Shown: positions 38,300-51,778, counted from the stretch's first letter. The stretch is DNA of 64,000 bases from Diploscapter coronatus (GCA_964036155.1 OZ038422.1:15523201-15587200); one strand, 5' to 3'. The notes: generated from the sequence alone by a model not told the origin. Numbers and translations are program-made.

Positions 38300-38920
38300 T
38301 CGCTTTCCACGCACTTTGTCTATAAATGGCCATTCAACCCCATGATAGTGTTTGGACGACCAGTGCATTTCTGCCGCTGTTTCTGTCTTTCGTCTTTCCG
38401 TTTACGTACAGTCTTTTAGTCTGCAGCACCTGCCTCTCTACCACCCTCCCATTGCAGTTATCACTGCCTCGTACAGTCCTTGCCCGTCTGCGTATCGTCG
38501 GTCTTAGCGCTATTTCGACTGCCTTCGTCTCTCGATTCCCCGCAGTATCTCAGTGGGCAAACGAGTTTTGCGACCGGCGTCCGTGACGTAATCAACCGAG
38601 TTGAACGATGATCTTTCGAAGAGTGGAATGCGAGAGACAAGGCCGATCAGGGAGAGCGCGGAGAGTGCAGGGAGGCCGGACGCATCTCGCGGAAAATAGA
38701 TGCGTGTTGTCGACGAACTTAGCGTGTTCTGGGCGCGTCTTCGAAAATCAAAGCATCAAAAGGTTAACATTCTGATCACGCAGAGAGAAGAGGGTGACGA
38801 TACGGAGGGGCGCTGGCCCCGCCTACAGCGAAATGAACCACGGACTTCCATGGACGGAGATCATTCGTCTGTTACTTTACCCTTTACAAAGTACTATTTT
38901 GATGTTAACAGACGTTAGTT
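38300..38920. promoter_or_regulatory. Candidate promoter or enhancer island upstream of the nuclear receptor
   Basis: About 600 bases that are clearly richer in G, C and CpG than the flanks. A TATAAAT box lies at 38321-38327, a CRE-like GTGACGTAAT at 38583-38592, a GTTAAC word near 38763, and a GC-box-like CCCCGCC near 38817-38823. The elements are short, so each alone is weak; their clustering in an island is the evidence. The nearest gene downstream on the plus strand is the HNF4-like receptor 6 kb away, whose first coding exon starts at a splice acceptor. A distal first exon here is plausible but unproven. Confidence 0.3.
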
Positions 38921-41800
38921 TGGATGGTATTTCTATGTAGGCTGTTTGTCAAGCATTTTCGCTGTTCGATTTGTTAAATGTGCGAGAGAATTCTCATTTT
39001 CACGTACGATTTGCGAGATTGGGAGGTAGTAGGGCAAAGGTGAGGCTGAAAATTGTGTAGTCTTTCTCTTCGCCGCTTTTTTCCATGTCATATGGTAGGT
39101 GTGCTCTTTACGAGAAATCCTCGAGTCCTCTTCACCTCTCCTCACAATTTGTGAATGTTTCCTCCTTTCTGTCTTCCTTCCTTCTCCTCGTTCACCTTCT
39201 TCACCTCGTTCCTTCGTTCGGTTTGCAGTTGCACATTTTCGCATTCTCACGTTTTGCTTCTTCGTTTTCTTCTTTTGCTTCAAGTTGATGGGAGGAGCTA
39301 CACAATGGAAAAGGGGCGAAAAGTTTCTGCTTCTGCTGCTGAGGGCTTGCCTTGGCTGGGCTGGGGTGCCCTTGGTGTTTGAATGCCTAGGTGCTCAACT
39401 GCTTTGAATGCTGAAAGACTGCTTGGCCCCTCGTTCCTTCCGCCTGCCGAGAGGTGTTTCATATTTCTCACAAACTATGAGCAGCATTACAGTATGCCAA
39501 AGCAAGCACATGATATCCTCTGAAACTCTATAGTTTACATTCATTCTATCGATTTGCTCGAATGTTTCTCGTCGCGTCGCCAAAGTTTATTTCTCTCGTT
39601 ATTTTTACTTTACCATTTTATCGTTGCCTCTTCGGTCCAGTATTTTTCGAAGGTTGCGTGCTTTAGCTCTTCCATCTTGATGCTTTATTTGTCAATCATC
39701 ATCACCTCATATCGATTGCTCAAATATGAAACAATCACAAGGAAGTTTTTCCTATAGCTATGATAAGTCAATTGCTCAAATGTTACACCATCCACCCTCA
39801 TAAGTTCCGTCTCAACTTTACAAAGTTCGTCATCGTGATTTTTCTATATTCGCTGCAGACTATTGATTTTAGCAACAACATGACATGCCATAGTCCAAAA
39901 GGATCTTTCATTATCTATGAACATGGCCTATTATAAAATAATTCGCGTTTTTCTTATCTTAGTCTCTATCAGCTCCCTAATGATTGTGTCATTATTATGC
40001 ATGCACCCCTTAAAGCATTTTCTTGCTTTTATCTTCGGCTTTTGAACTCGAGATCTTTCTAAGTTTCATTGCATTGTCGTCCCCAATTCCCCCTGGCAAT
40101 GAGTTTTCATCTTTCATTTTTAATTTCCAATTCGCAGCAAAGTCCGCTGTTTGATATCAGTTTTTGCCCGTTATCAACAAGAATATAGCGTTGAAGCCTG
40201 GGGTAATTCCCTCATTATCGCTTTTCGTCCTTGTATCTCACTGTTTGCCTTTTTCTTTACCTGCAAGACGGTGCCCGTTTGCGTGACATCCACAGCGCCC
40301 AAATACGTGCCTATCGCCTCTATTTGAGAAGAGCGCTTCGCTTCGAGTTTCTTACTTAAATTCTTGTTATCAGACGAAAAATCGTCTCATCAGAAAATTT
40401 CGCAAACCCATTTCGTTGTGCCTAGATCCCGAACAAAGCGTTTGTCGAAACGTAAATTTCTTTGGGAGCATTATTTTAATCTTGAAGTTTATCTGTACTT
40501 AGAGCTTAATTGTGTGCACGACACATGTTGTTTTCGATTAGTTAAATTTTCTTATTTCATTTATTTTATTAGTTGCATTCAATTATTGTAAAATGTTCCT
40601 CTACAACTAATATTTGCTCACATAGGTTTTTTTGCGCTCCTGTTGCGATTGTCATGCTTAATTTGGCATCAAGTATTTTTTGCAAGCGAAAGAAAGCGTT
40701 TGATGTCGCTTTTGGCAGAATTAAGATGTTTGTCTATCTTGCGAGTTTTTGTTAGCTGCTTTGTTCCGATAAGGTTTCTAAATTTGCACACCTCTAATTC
40801 ATGCGTATATCTCGATTTCGAAGCCAATTGCATGCGTACCGCATAACATGTTTGGATCTTCCCAAAGACTATCATGTTGCTGACGCGATTTAGCTCGCAA
40901 ATCTGTGTACTTCTTCTTTAGCGCGTTCTGTAAATGGATTTTGGTCTTCGAGACGATGAAAAATAAGTTCCGTAATCGCATACCTAATATGAGCTACGCC
41001 CGTTCCTTGCCATTGTCTGATGTTGTGAAACTCACCTAGGGAACAATGCGCACTGACAATGTGAATATTTCATCGTTTGTCTTTTGTGTACCTTCGCAAA
41101 CTTCGTTGAAATTCATATGCGCAACTCCCCCAAAACAGTGGATACTGTAACGCGTCACCTATTTGCCACTAGGATGAGATGTCGGAGCAAATACACGCTA
41201 GTTTGGGATATCTACTTGACTGCTGACTTGCTAATAGTGAGATATCATCCGAGCTTTCATTTCTCAAATTGTCAGTAATCATCTCTCATCCGCAAACTTG
41301 TAGGCCGAAAATCGTGACTTTCAATCTTCTCGCACGACCGCTCTGCAGCCGCCTTCACTTGTCCTATCACTATTGATATGATAGCTTCCATAGATCAATC
41401 GATGCAACTGTAAAACTAGTACTGTCCTCGAAAAATCAATATTTGATCTTCGTTTAGTCGAGTTTTTTCTTCTTGTCAAGAACAATATTTTCAATGATCA
41501 TAACACTTGATCACCTCTGTTTTGATGCTGCTCTTTAGCCTTCTGCGGAAACACCCGAGAGTTCCTCGCCTTCTCGGCGTTCGCATCCGAGTGCGTTTCC
41601 CTACTCGACTCTCACTTCATATGTTTAGCTTTCTGCGCTCCAAATGAGACACAACACTACCGTATTCTTTCGTTCTTCGCACTTATGAGAAAGAAGGCAC
41701 AGAAAGTGGAAAGATGAAGGGAGAAAAGAGGCGAAAAGTGCGTTCTTTCAGGGCGAGGAGAGGGAGGACGCGCGCTGTCGTTGCGCCCGCGTGGAATTCG

Positions 41801-41821
41801 CTGCTGCTGCTGCTGCTGCTG
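41801..41821. repeat. (CTG)7 trinucleotide repeat
   Basis: Seven CTG units directly after a CpG-rich patch. Not in a supported exon. Confidence 0.95.
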
Positions 41822-42337
41822 TTAAAGAAAAACACAAAAACGCGCTGAATAGCAAAAAGATGCAAAAAGAAACATTGGAAAGAGGAACAGAGAGGAAGAA
41901 ATGAGTGAATGTCAGTAGAACAGACACTTCTTCGCAACTTCTCTTCTCACAAGCGCTCTTTCCACTGCTCTTCCCTGTGACTGATTGACTCCGAGCAGCT
42001 ACCTTTTACCTGCGAGAAAACCGAGCCAACTCATCTGTGAGCTTTGCATTGCTAGCCTTGACTACAGTATATTGTTCGCGACGAGAGTTGATGTTGATCA
42101 CGTATCCTTTGCAGTGTCACATACTTGGATATCTAACTATTCTGATCTAGGAAATCTCAAAATAGCTCAGCAGAATTAGTTGTTTCTTCATAAAAGTCAT
42201 CTATTCATCCCTTTAGTCGCCATTCAACCAATCTACATACTCTGCACACTTTGATATCTCAAGATTCATCCATTCACGCATATTTTGCCGCACTGCCAAA
42301 CAAAGCCATGGGTGCGTTCTCGCACTTAAAGCCATAA

Positions 42338-42847
42338 ATGTTGAAGCCACTGAACGACATCGTTCGCTGGCGATATTTTCTGTGCGAATTCTGCGAATGT
42401 AGTCTGCTCATGAGTTTGTTCCTCTACATGGAAATAGTGAAGCATTTTTCCGCTACTGAGACTTCCAGTCCAGACTCATGTATAAATAAGCTTGGAAATA
42501 TTCGTATCATTTCCCGTGTTGAATGTTTCCTTCTACGTGGAAAAGCCGAGTTTCGTGCTCGCGTTTATTCGGTGTTAATTTGTTTTTTGACCCTGGCCTT
42601 GTTCTTTCGACCCTACCCCTTGCGTCTAAATATTCTCATTGTGCTAAGCACAAACTTCCTACTTCTTCTCATCGTCTTTGCAGCAGCAGTTCACATTTAC
42701 TGCGTGTCTAAAAGAATTTTTCAATTTCAAGAACAACGCAGCAACTCATTCCGCAGTGCATTCGACCCATTTCAACCACATCACAACTCATTTGCTGTGT
42801 TTGTTTCGATTCCATTCTCAAACACCCCTGATTATGAATTAACCTAA
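42338..42847 (+). CDS. Possible 169-codon open frame, doubtful
   Basis: The longest plus-strand frame in the gene-poor region. Its middle holds two hydrophobic spans (VYSVLICFLTLALFF, then ILIVLSTNFLLLLIVFAAAV), and the rest is mixed. I recognise no family. The DNA is pyrimidine-rich on this strand, which by itself removes TAA, TAG and TGA and favours Leu, Ser and Phe codons. The length is therefore weak evidence. It has no introns, unlike every confident gene here. Confidence 0.15.
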   Translation: MLKPLNDIVRWRYFLCEFCECSLLMSLFLYMEIVKHFSATETSSPDSCINKLGNIRIISRVECFLLRGKAEFRARVYSVLICFLTLALFFRPYPLRLNILIVLSTNFLLLLIVFAAAVHIYCVSKRIFQFQEQRSNSFRSAFDPFQPHHNSFAVFVSIPFSNTPDYELT

Positions 42848-43803
42848 TCGTAAATTGGCATAAAACTACATATTTATATGTGTCAGTAGCCTATGAGTAG
42901 CTAGATCCTTCTAATCTATTTCCATTCCAGCTGCATAATCCGTGTCAAATTATCACTCTTAACCTATGTATCATTGGCTAACAGGAAGCACATTTCCACT
43001 TCTCATTACGAAGATCATTTATTTTTCACTGTTGCACAATTGCGCGAAAATTCTTTCATAAATAGCGTTTTTGTCGGCAAAATTATGCCACCCTCTAAAT
43101 TGTTTGTGCTCCATGCACCCAATTTAGCAACCAACGAAAGCGTAACGAGTTCCAGTTCCAAGAGGTCTGAACTTGATAAACTTTCGAATTTATTAATTTC
43201 ACGATTGCTCGCCTGAAACCTCATTGAAATTCTCATAAACAGCGGCGTTCTGTGAGTTCTGTCCTGCAGCATAGAGGGGAGAAAGAGGCATAAAATTCAC
43301 GAGGAACTAAAATTTGTGATGAAGCTGAAGCGCAGCGCGGCGCGGCGGGGCAGTGCACTTTCTTCTGTTCTTCGGCGGTTTCGATTGTGTCGATTCATCC
43401 GAAGATCATTGAACATTCCTCATTAAGGATGTCGCTATTTTCTATCTAAAGCCCCGATGCATTTCCTTCTCGTCTTTTTATATTAGTCCTTTTTATGTCT
43501 ATGTGTTAGCGAAACCTCCTCTTCAGTTGGTTGGGGTTTACAGCAACGAGACTAAATGTGGTCGGTGAATATCTCAGTCTGAATCTAGTTGGCTATGCGT
43601 GTCTATTCCCGATGACAGCATCATGCACTTCCCCATTCCGACTCTGATACTTCATTTATAGTTAGTTGCGATTTTCGTTCTCTCGCAGCTAATTTTTTAT
43701 GGCGCTGCAAGTTATTTTGTCTCATTTCCCCGAATTACAATGCACATACACTCACTCGCTCGCCATTCGCGGAGAAAAGAGCAGCGATAGCAATTTTAAA
43801 GAG

Positions 43804-43816
43804 CTCTCTCTCTCTC
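43804..43816. repeat. CT dinucleotide tract
   Basis: An uninterrupted CT run followed by more TTCTCTCTTCTC, with a second CTCTCTCTCT run near 43960. Confidence 0.85.
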
Positions 43817-44456
43817 TTTCTCTCTTCTCATCGTCTTCCTGTGCGATGCTATATGGGCCTAGGCGCAGATATTGCGGAAACACGAACCTATTTTAATTTT
43901 AGATGAGGTCGTTTAACGGGAGGATTCTATGTTTGGCTCATTAAGGCATTAAGGGCATCTCTCTCTCTCTCGTCGGCATCCGATTACTTCCTTATCACAT
44001 TTATCCATTCATTTTCGCTCCTCTTCTCTTGCTCTCCCATCGCTCTATCCCAAGCTCTCTCAAACTTTCCCTGATCTGAATTTCTAATTATCCACATGCC
44101 CCTCATGTACTTTGCTCACACCTCTTTTCTTGATATCATCATTAGCAATTCTCTCGATTTCCTGAATACTGTACGAAACTTTGGTCTTAGTGTCTAAGCT
44201 AGGCATTCGCAATTAGCTCTGCCTCTTATCAGCGACCTAACCATTTATGATGAAGTCAGAATATTTGCAGTCTTGTTTTTTGCACACTTCAACCAGAGTA
44301 ATGATTCGCTTGAGATCATCCTATTTGCATATCCGTACTTATGAATCATTTTTGTAGCTTTTCCGTGATTATCCTTTTATTTTGCCCAACTTTATAATAA
44401 AGGCGGCGTTTCTTGCAGATTCGCTAATCAAAATTCTCGTCCATCCGAGTGTCCGA

Positions 44457-47400
44457 ATGATGGAGCTGGCGATGACGCCAGGCGGCGTGTCGTCCACCTC
44501 TTCCGAGTCCCTGGCCCAGCAACTCGCCACAACCTCGATGACGTCTCCGGCCGTCGCCAATTCTGGAGCCGATTTTTGCGTTGTCTGTGGTGACAAGGCC
44601 ATTGGCAAGCACTATGGAGGTAAAATTGCAACACTTTCTAGGAAAGTTCATCCACTCTTTCGCTTTCAACCTGAAAGATTCTCCATGAAACTGATCAGAG
44701 ATCATCCAAAAATCGTAATAACACAAAAGAATGACAACGATGTAATTCCAGCTATCGCGTGCAACGGATGCAAGGGATTCTTCAGGCGCAGGTAGGCCGG
44801 GACTTGAAACTTGACTTTGAGACATTACTTACCTCTTCCGATGTTACACTGCTACACTTCAAGTGACTACATGATGAAAGTTGATAGTTACAACAAATGT
44901 TTCTCTTTTACAAAACAACTAAAAATTTGAAACTCGGAAAGAAAGTTAGAAGTCTTGAAGATCGATCAATAAAAAGGAAATCCCTTGAAAATCGTCAAAA
45001 AATTTCAGCGTCTGGCAGAATTTGCAATACTCGTGTCGATTCAACAAGAACTGCAATATCGACAAGGACCATCGAAATGCCTGTCGATTCTGCCGATTTC
45101 AGAAATGCCTTGCTGATGGCATGAAGCCAGAAGGTACTCGATTAACTGATACAAGGAATCATCGAAACAATCCTCATAGCTAAATTAGTTCTCGTAACCG
45201 AAGCTGAGTCCATAAAAAGCATCCCTCTTTTGATTTTTGTTCGAGGAAATACTTGCGGCTCAAAAGGCGGTCGACTAATTTGATTCAATCTCGGCCGACT
45301 GCAATAAACTTGCGACAATAAATATAGCATTTTCCTCGTGCAAAAGGAACAAAGTTTAGTCGAGCCAATAATCAGTCAAATATATATATTACCATAAATA
45401 CGTGCAAATTTCTCAAATCACAGGTGTATTTGTCGAATTTCCAAGCATATTCATTAGAACTACTATTTAGCGCCGTGCAATCTAAAAGAATGTATGTCAA
45501 ATTCTCAAGAATTTTGCCCAACGCTATGCTCAATCTAGAAAGACAGATGGCTTGAGGGTGAATTTTGAGAAAATTGAAAGTTCGAATGATACATGAAACA
45601 TATTAGGCTTTGATTCGTGATGAAAAATACCAATTTAGCGATCCAAAATGAGCGCGACCGTATCGGAAGTACCAAGCGACGAAAGAGAAGTCTTGCCGAA
45701 GCCAATTCCGACTCTGAAGGAACACCCAGTCCTAAAGCTGTACGAAAATAGTGCCGAAAAAAGAGGAATTTTGATCATCAATTTTAGGACTCCAACAGTT
45801 CTGCCTCCCGACGCCTCATAGAAATGCTGATGGACATCGAAAATCGACTAGTTTCGAATCAATCGATGAACGCTTTACTTCGGTAAACCAACACGAAAAA
45901 CGTTTCAAAGTAGACACCGAAAAATTCAGCGACGATGTCGAACAGCAGAAGAGTTGTCGCCAACGCGCTGTGAACTACCTCCTCGGGTGGGCCAATTTGT
46001 TGCAACCCCTGCCGGAAATCCCGCTCAATGACAAGGTATAGAGAAATTCCTTCTTGATAGGTTGTAAATCTTGTAGATGCGCAGCAAGTACTGTTTGTTT
46101 TTAGCCTTCAGAGGGAAAAAGTAACGTGAAATCACTTTTCTCGTATTATTTTCAAACACGTCTAAACTCAAAAATTCACTATAGTTCTAAAAGTCCTCGG
46201 ATATTTCTCAAAAGTCAAGTTACTGTATCATAGCTCTTCACCATCTACTTTTGCAAGTTCAGAATCTCAGGATAGTTAACAAACACATAAACATATTCTT
46301 ACAACTCGAGAACTCGAGTTCCTGCTGCATTTTCAACCATCGAGCAAACAGAAAAACGAGAGGCGAGTTCGCAATTCGAGCGTCGATCGCAAGTTCGCTG
46401 ACTGACTGCCTTGCTTTCTTACTGCCAATCTTTCCTCTCTTATCGTTCTGTTTCTACACTTTGCGATATTTTAAGATTACTGTATCTTTTTCGTCGATGA
46501 AATTGACGTTAATCTTCAATCTTCCGAGCAAAATGTTTATTTGCTTCTAGAGAATACTAAACTTCGATAGACGATAGACAATTTGATTGTTCAGTATATC
46601 GAAGGCGAGTAGAATAATAATTGGTGATTACTTTGAGCCAGCTGCAGCCGGGTTTTTCGGAAAGTATTTTGGTTTATACCAACTTTCTCAAACATAATAA
46701 CACGATTTGCACGAGTTAATTTCGCACATAGTCTCAAATTCTACGAACGAAATTAATGAAGATCGCAAAAAATCAGCTAATTAGAAGTGGATAGAATTTG
46801 CGTTTTGGTCTTTGATTAATTTAATCTTACGCTTGTTGTTTCTTTCGTCGCGCTCATTCGCAAGTCTGGGGATCTAAAAATAAGTGAGGAAAGGAAAAAG
46901 AACCCGGAAGGAGTGAGGCGAGAATCCTTGCATCGCTAAATGTTCTAAATTAAAGCTGTCAACGACGTTATGCTATTCTGATTCGTTGTGGCTTGCGTTG
47001 CGGTTGAAGGCAGACCTTTATTAATTCACACCCTCACTTGATTATCCACAGAGCGCTCAACGGAAAGGGAGACATTTCATTGCATTTGATGAGATTATTT
47101 TGGACCGCGAGATTTCTGATTCTATGATTTGCAAATGCAAAATGCGATGATATTTTCGAGCGGAATTTTCAAAAAAAATCAGAGAATCACATCAAAAAGT
47201 GCCAAATTTGGATTAAAAATATTTAAATTAAGAGAGAAAATAGCAAATTTCCTGGGAAAACCGAGTGATGCACATTTATCGCCTTTATACCACTCAACCA
47301 AGCGTGCTTATCGTCCTTTTCGACTAAAATCTAACCGTTTCAAAAGATATTTTCCTGCGCTCTCCAATACGTGAACTCAATTAGGAAATTGCTATCAAAA

Positions 47401-50400
47401 ATATCCAAATTTCATTAATCTATCATAGTGTTGAACTGCTCTTCACTAATTTTCGCCATCATAACAAAAATATGGAATTAATCTCTTCGAGTAGTCATAT
47501 CAAGCGAGGCATGGGCCGAGATGATCCCTAATCACATTCGAAGCTACCGTAGTCAAAGCCAGTGATAAGTGAATCTGGCAAGTTTTTGCATGGATTTTCC
47601 CAAAATCGTGTCTGTGAAGTGGCTTGATCTTTCAGCTTCAGAAGCGAGTTTTTTTCTGTTTCATTTGATGCTTTCGAACGATTACAGTGCTGGGCACTCG
47701 AAATGACGAAAAATAGTCGTTCAAAACTGACGGGGGGACAAGAATCTCCGAATCTGTCGCATTTTCGCTGTAGGATTTCGCTTTCATTTCGCTTGTTGAT
47801 TCCTTTTTAGGCGCGCGAAAATAAACACATTCCGGGGATGTGATTTTTGAGATCTCTGAACAGCGAATTGTTCTTTTGAGAAACAAAGATGTGATATTTG
47901 TTAGCGCTTTTCGAAGAATTTAAACTTTAGACGATAAATTTCATAGGTTTCTAAATTTAATAACTCATTACCGAAGCGCGTTCTTGTCTAGTTTGTTAAC
48001 ATAAATGAGAAGTTCTGCTGTCGGGAAGTGCATCTAATGAAAAGCCGAGATCGAACCCGGAACAATTTTGATTTGTGATGTTCGGAAATTTCCGCTGGTC
48101 TACGGTAGAGAAGGGTAATTGCGATAATTGTTGCTAGGCAAAATGCGCATTCATCTTGCTGCGTGTGAATGATGAAAGAATGAAAGAATCCCGACCAACG
48201 TGCGTTCCTGGAAAGTATTTTGTTCACTTCCCATACAAATCAGCGAAGTATTTGCAGTGTAATGCTAACTCTTATTTCTCCGTTCAAAGGAAACTAAATT
48301 ATTATTTCCTGTTTATTCGTCTGCAAATGACACACAGCAGAGGCGAAAATCTTTGATCTCTTTCCATATAAAAACTCAGCGCTTTTATAAATAACGAAAA
48401 AAGGGCTTGAACTTTCGGGATAAAGTCACTCTGAATATTAACGTGACATAATATAGTCAAGAACGCTCAATGAATTGAATTTCTTATGAGAAGCTAACGA
48501 AAGAGAGACGATGAAGATTTCCCTGCATTGTAAATAGATTTTAAAGAAGTGCCTTCAAAAACAACCAGATTGACGTTATTGTTTGATCATCAAATTCATC
48601 AAATTTTAGCATCGTGAACTCTCAAGAACCATTAGCTAATTTTTCTTCAGGAACAAAAGTAAAACGCTGTTTACCTATTTTTGCTCCTCAATAAAACGAG
48701 AAGACAACTTGTTCGAACAAAAAATCGGTCAGGAAAAATCGTGAAGTACTCGAGACTAAGAGTTTAGTAGCACAAAAATTCAACTCGACGAAAAAAGTTC
48801 TAAAGTTCGAATCGGTAATTTTTAGCAACGGCACAAGTACTCAATTGACCTTCGATAACTCGTACGCTCTATTTTAGTCACTCAACTTAAAAATCGACTC
48901 AGATAAGTGCCTAGTTCTGACTGCTTTGTATACAATGTTCTGTACTACACGCTTGTCGAGCGAATCGTTACTTTTTCCACTCTTCACAAATGTGCATATT
49001 GTCTATTGACTTGCTTAAAATACAAGGCTGAATGGCAAGAGAGAAGAGCGACAACAGAACACACGGCGATAGTTCGCGCGAGTTTTTCTGTTTACTCAGC
49101 GAAGTTGTCAAAAACACGGAGTCAGAAATGACGCAAACCACACAAATTATCAAGGTTGGAGGGAAGTTTGTACAGATTTTCTTACTCATTAACACTATCT
49201 ATTCTCTTAGTTTTCTGATTTTCCCAACAAGCCCACGCAAATCATTGTACAAGTGTGACCCCGTTTCGAACACAGAACACGCATTTCTGATAATCAGTAA
49301 AATCGAAAGATCATCATAAATTTGTCTGTATTTGCACGGAGCGAGATTGGATTAGTCCTCTTTCGAACTGTTTCATCGCTGAACGTTTGAAAAAAGAATA
49401 AGCGAACTAAAAAGATCTCCACCAATTCGTTCTGTCAATATGTTATATCGAGAATCATCCGAAGTGTCTACAAATTCCAAAGAATGCATAACTTCCACAA
49501 TCACCTAAGATCATGCAAATAACTGAGCTGAATAACTGATATCGGAATTTCAGCTTCTCGTACTGAAGCAATATGGTCCAGCATTCACTCTGCTCGGTAC
49601 AATGCAGCGTTCGCTTGCCATGCCTCAGCTGGTCCTGCCTAACGACCAGCTTCTCTCCATGTCAAACGTCCAAGGATCTGACTTGATTCATGCCTTGACG
49701 AGGATTCTCGATGAAATCCTCAACCCACTCCGCCGATTGCACACCGATCAGGCAGAATTCAGCTGCCTTAAGGTAACATCGGTCCGCTTCTTCTTCAAAG
49801 CTATGAGTAATCTGTTCAGGCACTCCTTTTGCTTTCCTCAAACGTTGTCGGCATCTCGCAGCCCTCAAAAGACAGGATACAGGAGGCTCGTGATGCCATC
49901 ATGCGAGCATTTTTCTCCTACCTGAACCAAACAAACTCTGCCGCCGAAGCCAGCCTACGGTATGTCGTTGAGAATATATCATTTCCGTCACATGATAAAG
50001 GAAAAGGTCGGGCATGATCTCAAACGACTATAGTTGCTATTCTTGTTGAGATTAGAAATTATGAAATGCATAGGAAAATTTCCGAAGTTTTGTAGCTGAA
50101 CACGGGGAAAATCATGTGTTCGTTCTCACGCTGCATAAACAGAAATCACATTGTACTCTTGCGATTTAGAATAAATTCCGCATTCAAACTTGAACATTAG
50201 AAATTAAGGCATTTTATTAAAGTTTTCGGAAAGATCAATCGTAGGGATTATTATGAGGGTAAGCTAAATTAAACATGGATAGAGAACGCAAGTACTAAAA
50301 TCTGAATAAGAAAAATTGCAAACAAGATTATCGACCCGATTTTTGTGAAATCTGAAGTTATAGGTCTTGTAGATCTGTCCTGGGGCTAAACTAGTCCTTT

Positions 50401-51778
50401 TTGAGCACACCTCGAAACTCGAGAAGATAGGATGAAAAGGAATAACATCATACAAGAAGAAAAAAACTTTTCAGACTGTCGTCACTTTTGATGATTCTAC
50501 CCGCTTTGGTTTCTGTCGCTCAGCTCCTTGTCGACAACCCCGTTCTGGGCGATATCTTCGGGCTCACCGAAACGATAAAGAAGGAAGAGCAATCTATTTC
50601 GCCGAAGAGGTAATAATTTGACAAAAATCGATTTCGTTTTCGATCTTCACCCCCAATGAATTTCGCAATTCTCACGTATTCAGTCCTAATTAGTTTTTTT
50701 TTCTAGTCAAGCGCTATTTTTGAACGTTGCGCGACTCCGCTCTATTGACAGACTTGTTGGCACTCGTTAAAGGAAGAGACGAGCGAGCGCGGAGTGTTTG
50801 ACCGTCCATAGTGTAAAAATAGCTAAATACCGTGAAAATGCGCAGCGCGCGCGCTCTTTCAAACTTTAACCGTTCTAGGTACACTGCGTAACGCGCGAGA
50901 AATCAACAATTCAACAAGTTCTTGAGCCGAAAGTAGAAAAGTACAAGGTTATTTTAGTGATGTTAAATGCGCGCAATGATGTTCCGCCAAAAATAACTAC
51001 ACACTCATTCACTCTGCGGTGCTGTTTTGTAACATCGAGGAAGTGTCATCGAATGCGCAAGGATAGAATAACCAAGAAATGTGAAAGAAAACGCGCGAAA
51101 TTGGATCACTTATGCGCAGTTTACGAAGTATATGAAAAGGGATCTTTGAATGGGGGAATGCTTTAAAAATGTCTTCAAAGTACAGAGTCAAGATGAACAT
51201 CAAATGGAAAGATCAGGGATGATTTTTTCTTGTTTTAGCATTTCTCCAATGGCTACTGATCGTCCATCGTCGATCAACAATCAGCCTGTCTCTTCGCCGC
51301 TTTCCAAAATTGCTCCTTCTTCGAATGGAATCTCGTTGGCATCACCGCTGTCGGGACTCACCAACGGCATTTCGTCAATCAATGGCGGAATTCCTAGTGC
51401 TCCGCCAACCTCCTTCCTGGGCCAGCATAACGGTGTCGACGTCAACTCCGTTCTGGCGCAGATTCTCGCATCCGGTGGCACGGGCAACCTTCTTCCACCC
51501 GGCTTCTTCTCCGGTCTCTCAGCGACCACCGCTTCCCCCACGTCAACAACCGCTAACCTCATCAACTCCATTCCCATGATGACTACTGCACAAGTGCTGC
51601 AGGTACAAGATACATTCCTACACTCGTCAATCTATCCTTTACTTATAAAATTTCTAAAATTTGAGAAAACAATTCCCAGACATGATTTCAACCTACTATA
51701 AAACCAAACAATTTTCAGAACATGAGCCTCCCAATGACCGTTGGCAACAAACTCTTCTTGCCAGACAATTTCCCATGA
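44457..51778 (+). CDS. HNF4-class nuclear hormone receptor (NHR-64/NHR-69-like)
   Basis: Eleven coding exons: 44457-44619, 44752-44791, 45009-45133, 45639-45739, 45788-45882, 45930-46035, 49554-49772, 49820-49959, 50475-50609, 51239-51602, 51719-51778. They encode 515 residues. A Ser/Thr-rich A/B region (1-40) leads to the zinc-finger DNA-binding domain starting at Cys41. It reads CVVCGDKAIGKHYGA, P-box CNGCKG, FFRRSV, CRFNKNCNI, NACRFCRFQKCLADGMKPEA and the HNF4-type extension IQNERDRI. A hinge with KRRKR precedes the ligand-binding domain (LLGWANLLQPLPEIPLNDK, then LLVLKQYGPAFTLLGTMQRS) and an AF-2-like end (VLGDIFGLTE). A long Ser/Pro/Gly-rich F domain of about 140 residues follows. It is a nuclear transcription factor; the class often controls fat metabolism. 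Exon 1 opens at a TTGCAG acceptor and is in-frame open upstream, so a distal 5' exon or trans-splicing is expected. Intron 6 is 3.5 kb. Confidence 0.92.

Larger units (their letters stand above)
38921..44418. other. Gene-poor stretch, distal part, up to the receptor's first coding exon
   Basis: Low-complexity and pyrimidine-rich DNA with CTG and CT repeats and small CpG-rich patches (about 41765-41795 and 43325-43355). The chief open frame is listed separately at 42338-42847. It ends at the TTTCTTGCAG acceptor at 44409-44418. Confidence 0.45.

Noticed and set aside
38326..38586. 86-codon open frame in the GC island
   Set aside because: Leu/Ser-rich translation expected from CT-rich DNA. The promoter-like reading of the island is better supported.
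44369..44825. Open frames on the minus strand opposite the receptor's DNA-binding exons
   Set aside because: They are antisense shadows of a well-supported nuclear receptor exon.
48035..48120. Minus-strand sequence with a GGGTTCGATCTCGG box resembling a tRNA B box
   Set aside because: The T-stem does not pair, there is no matching 5' acceptor strand, and no anticodon stem can be drawn. At most a tRNA-derived relic.
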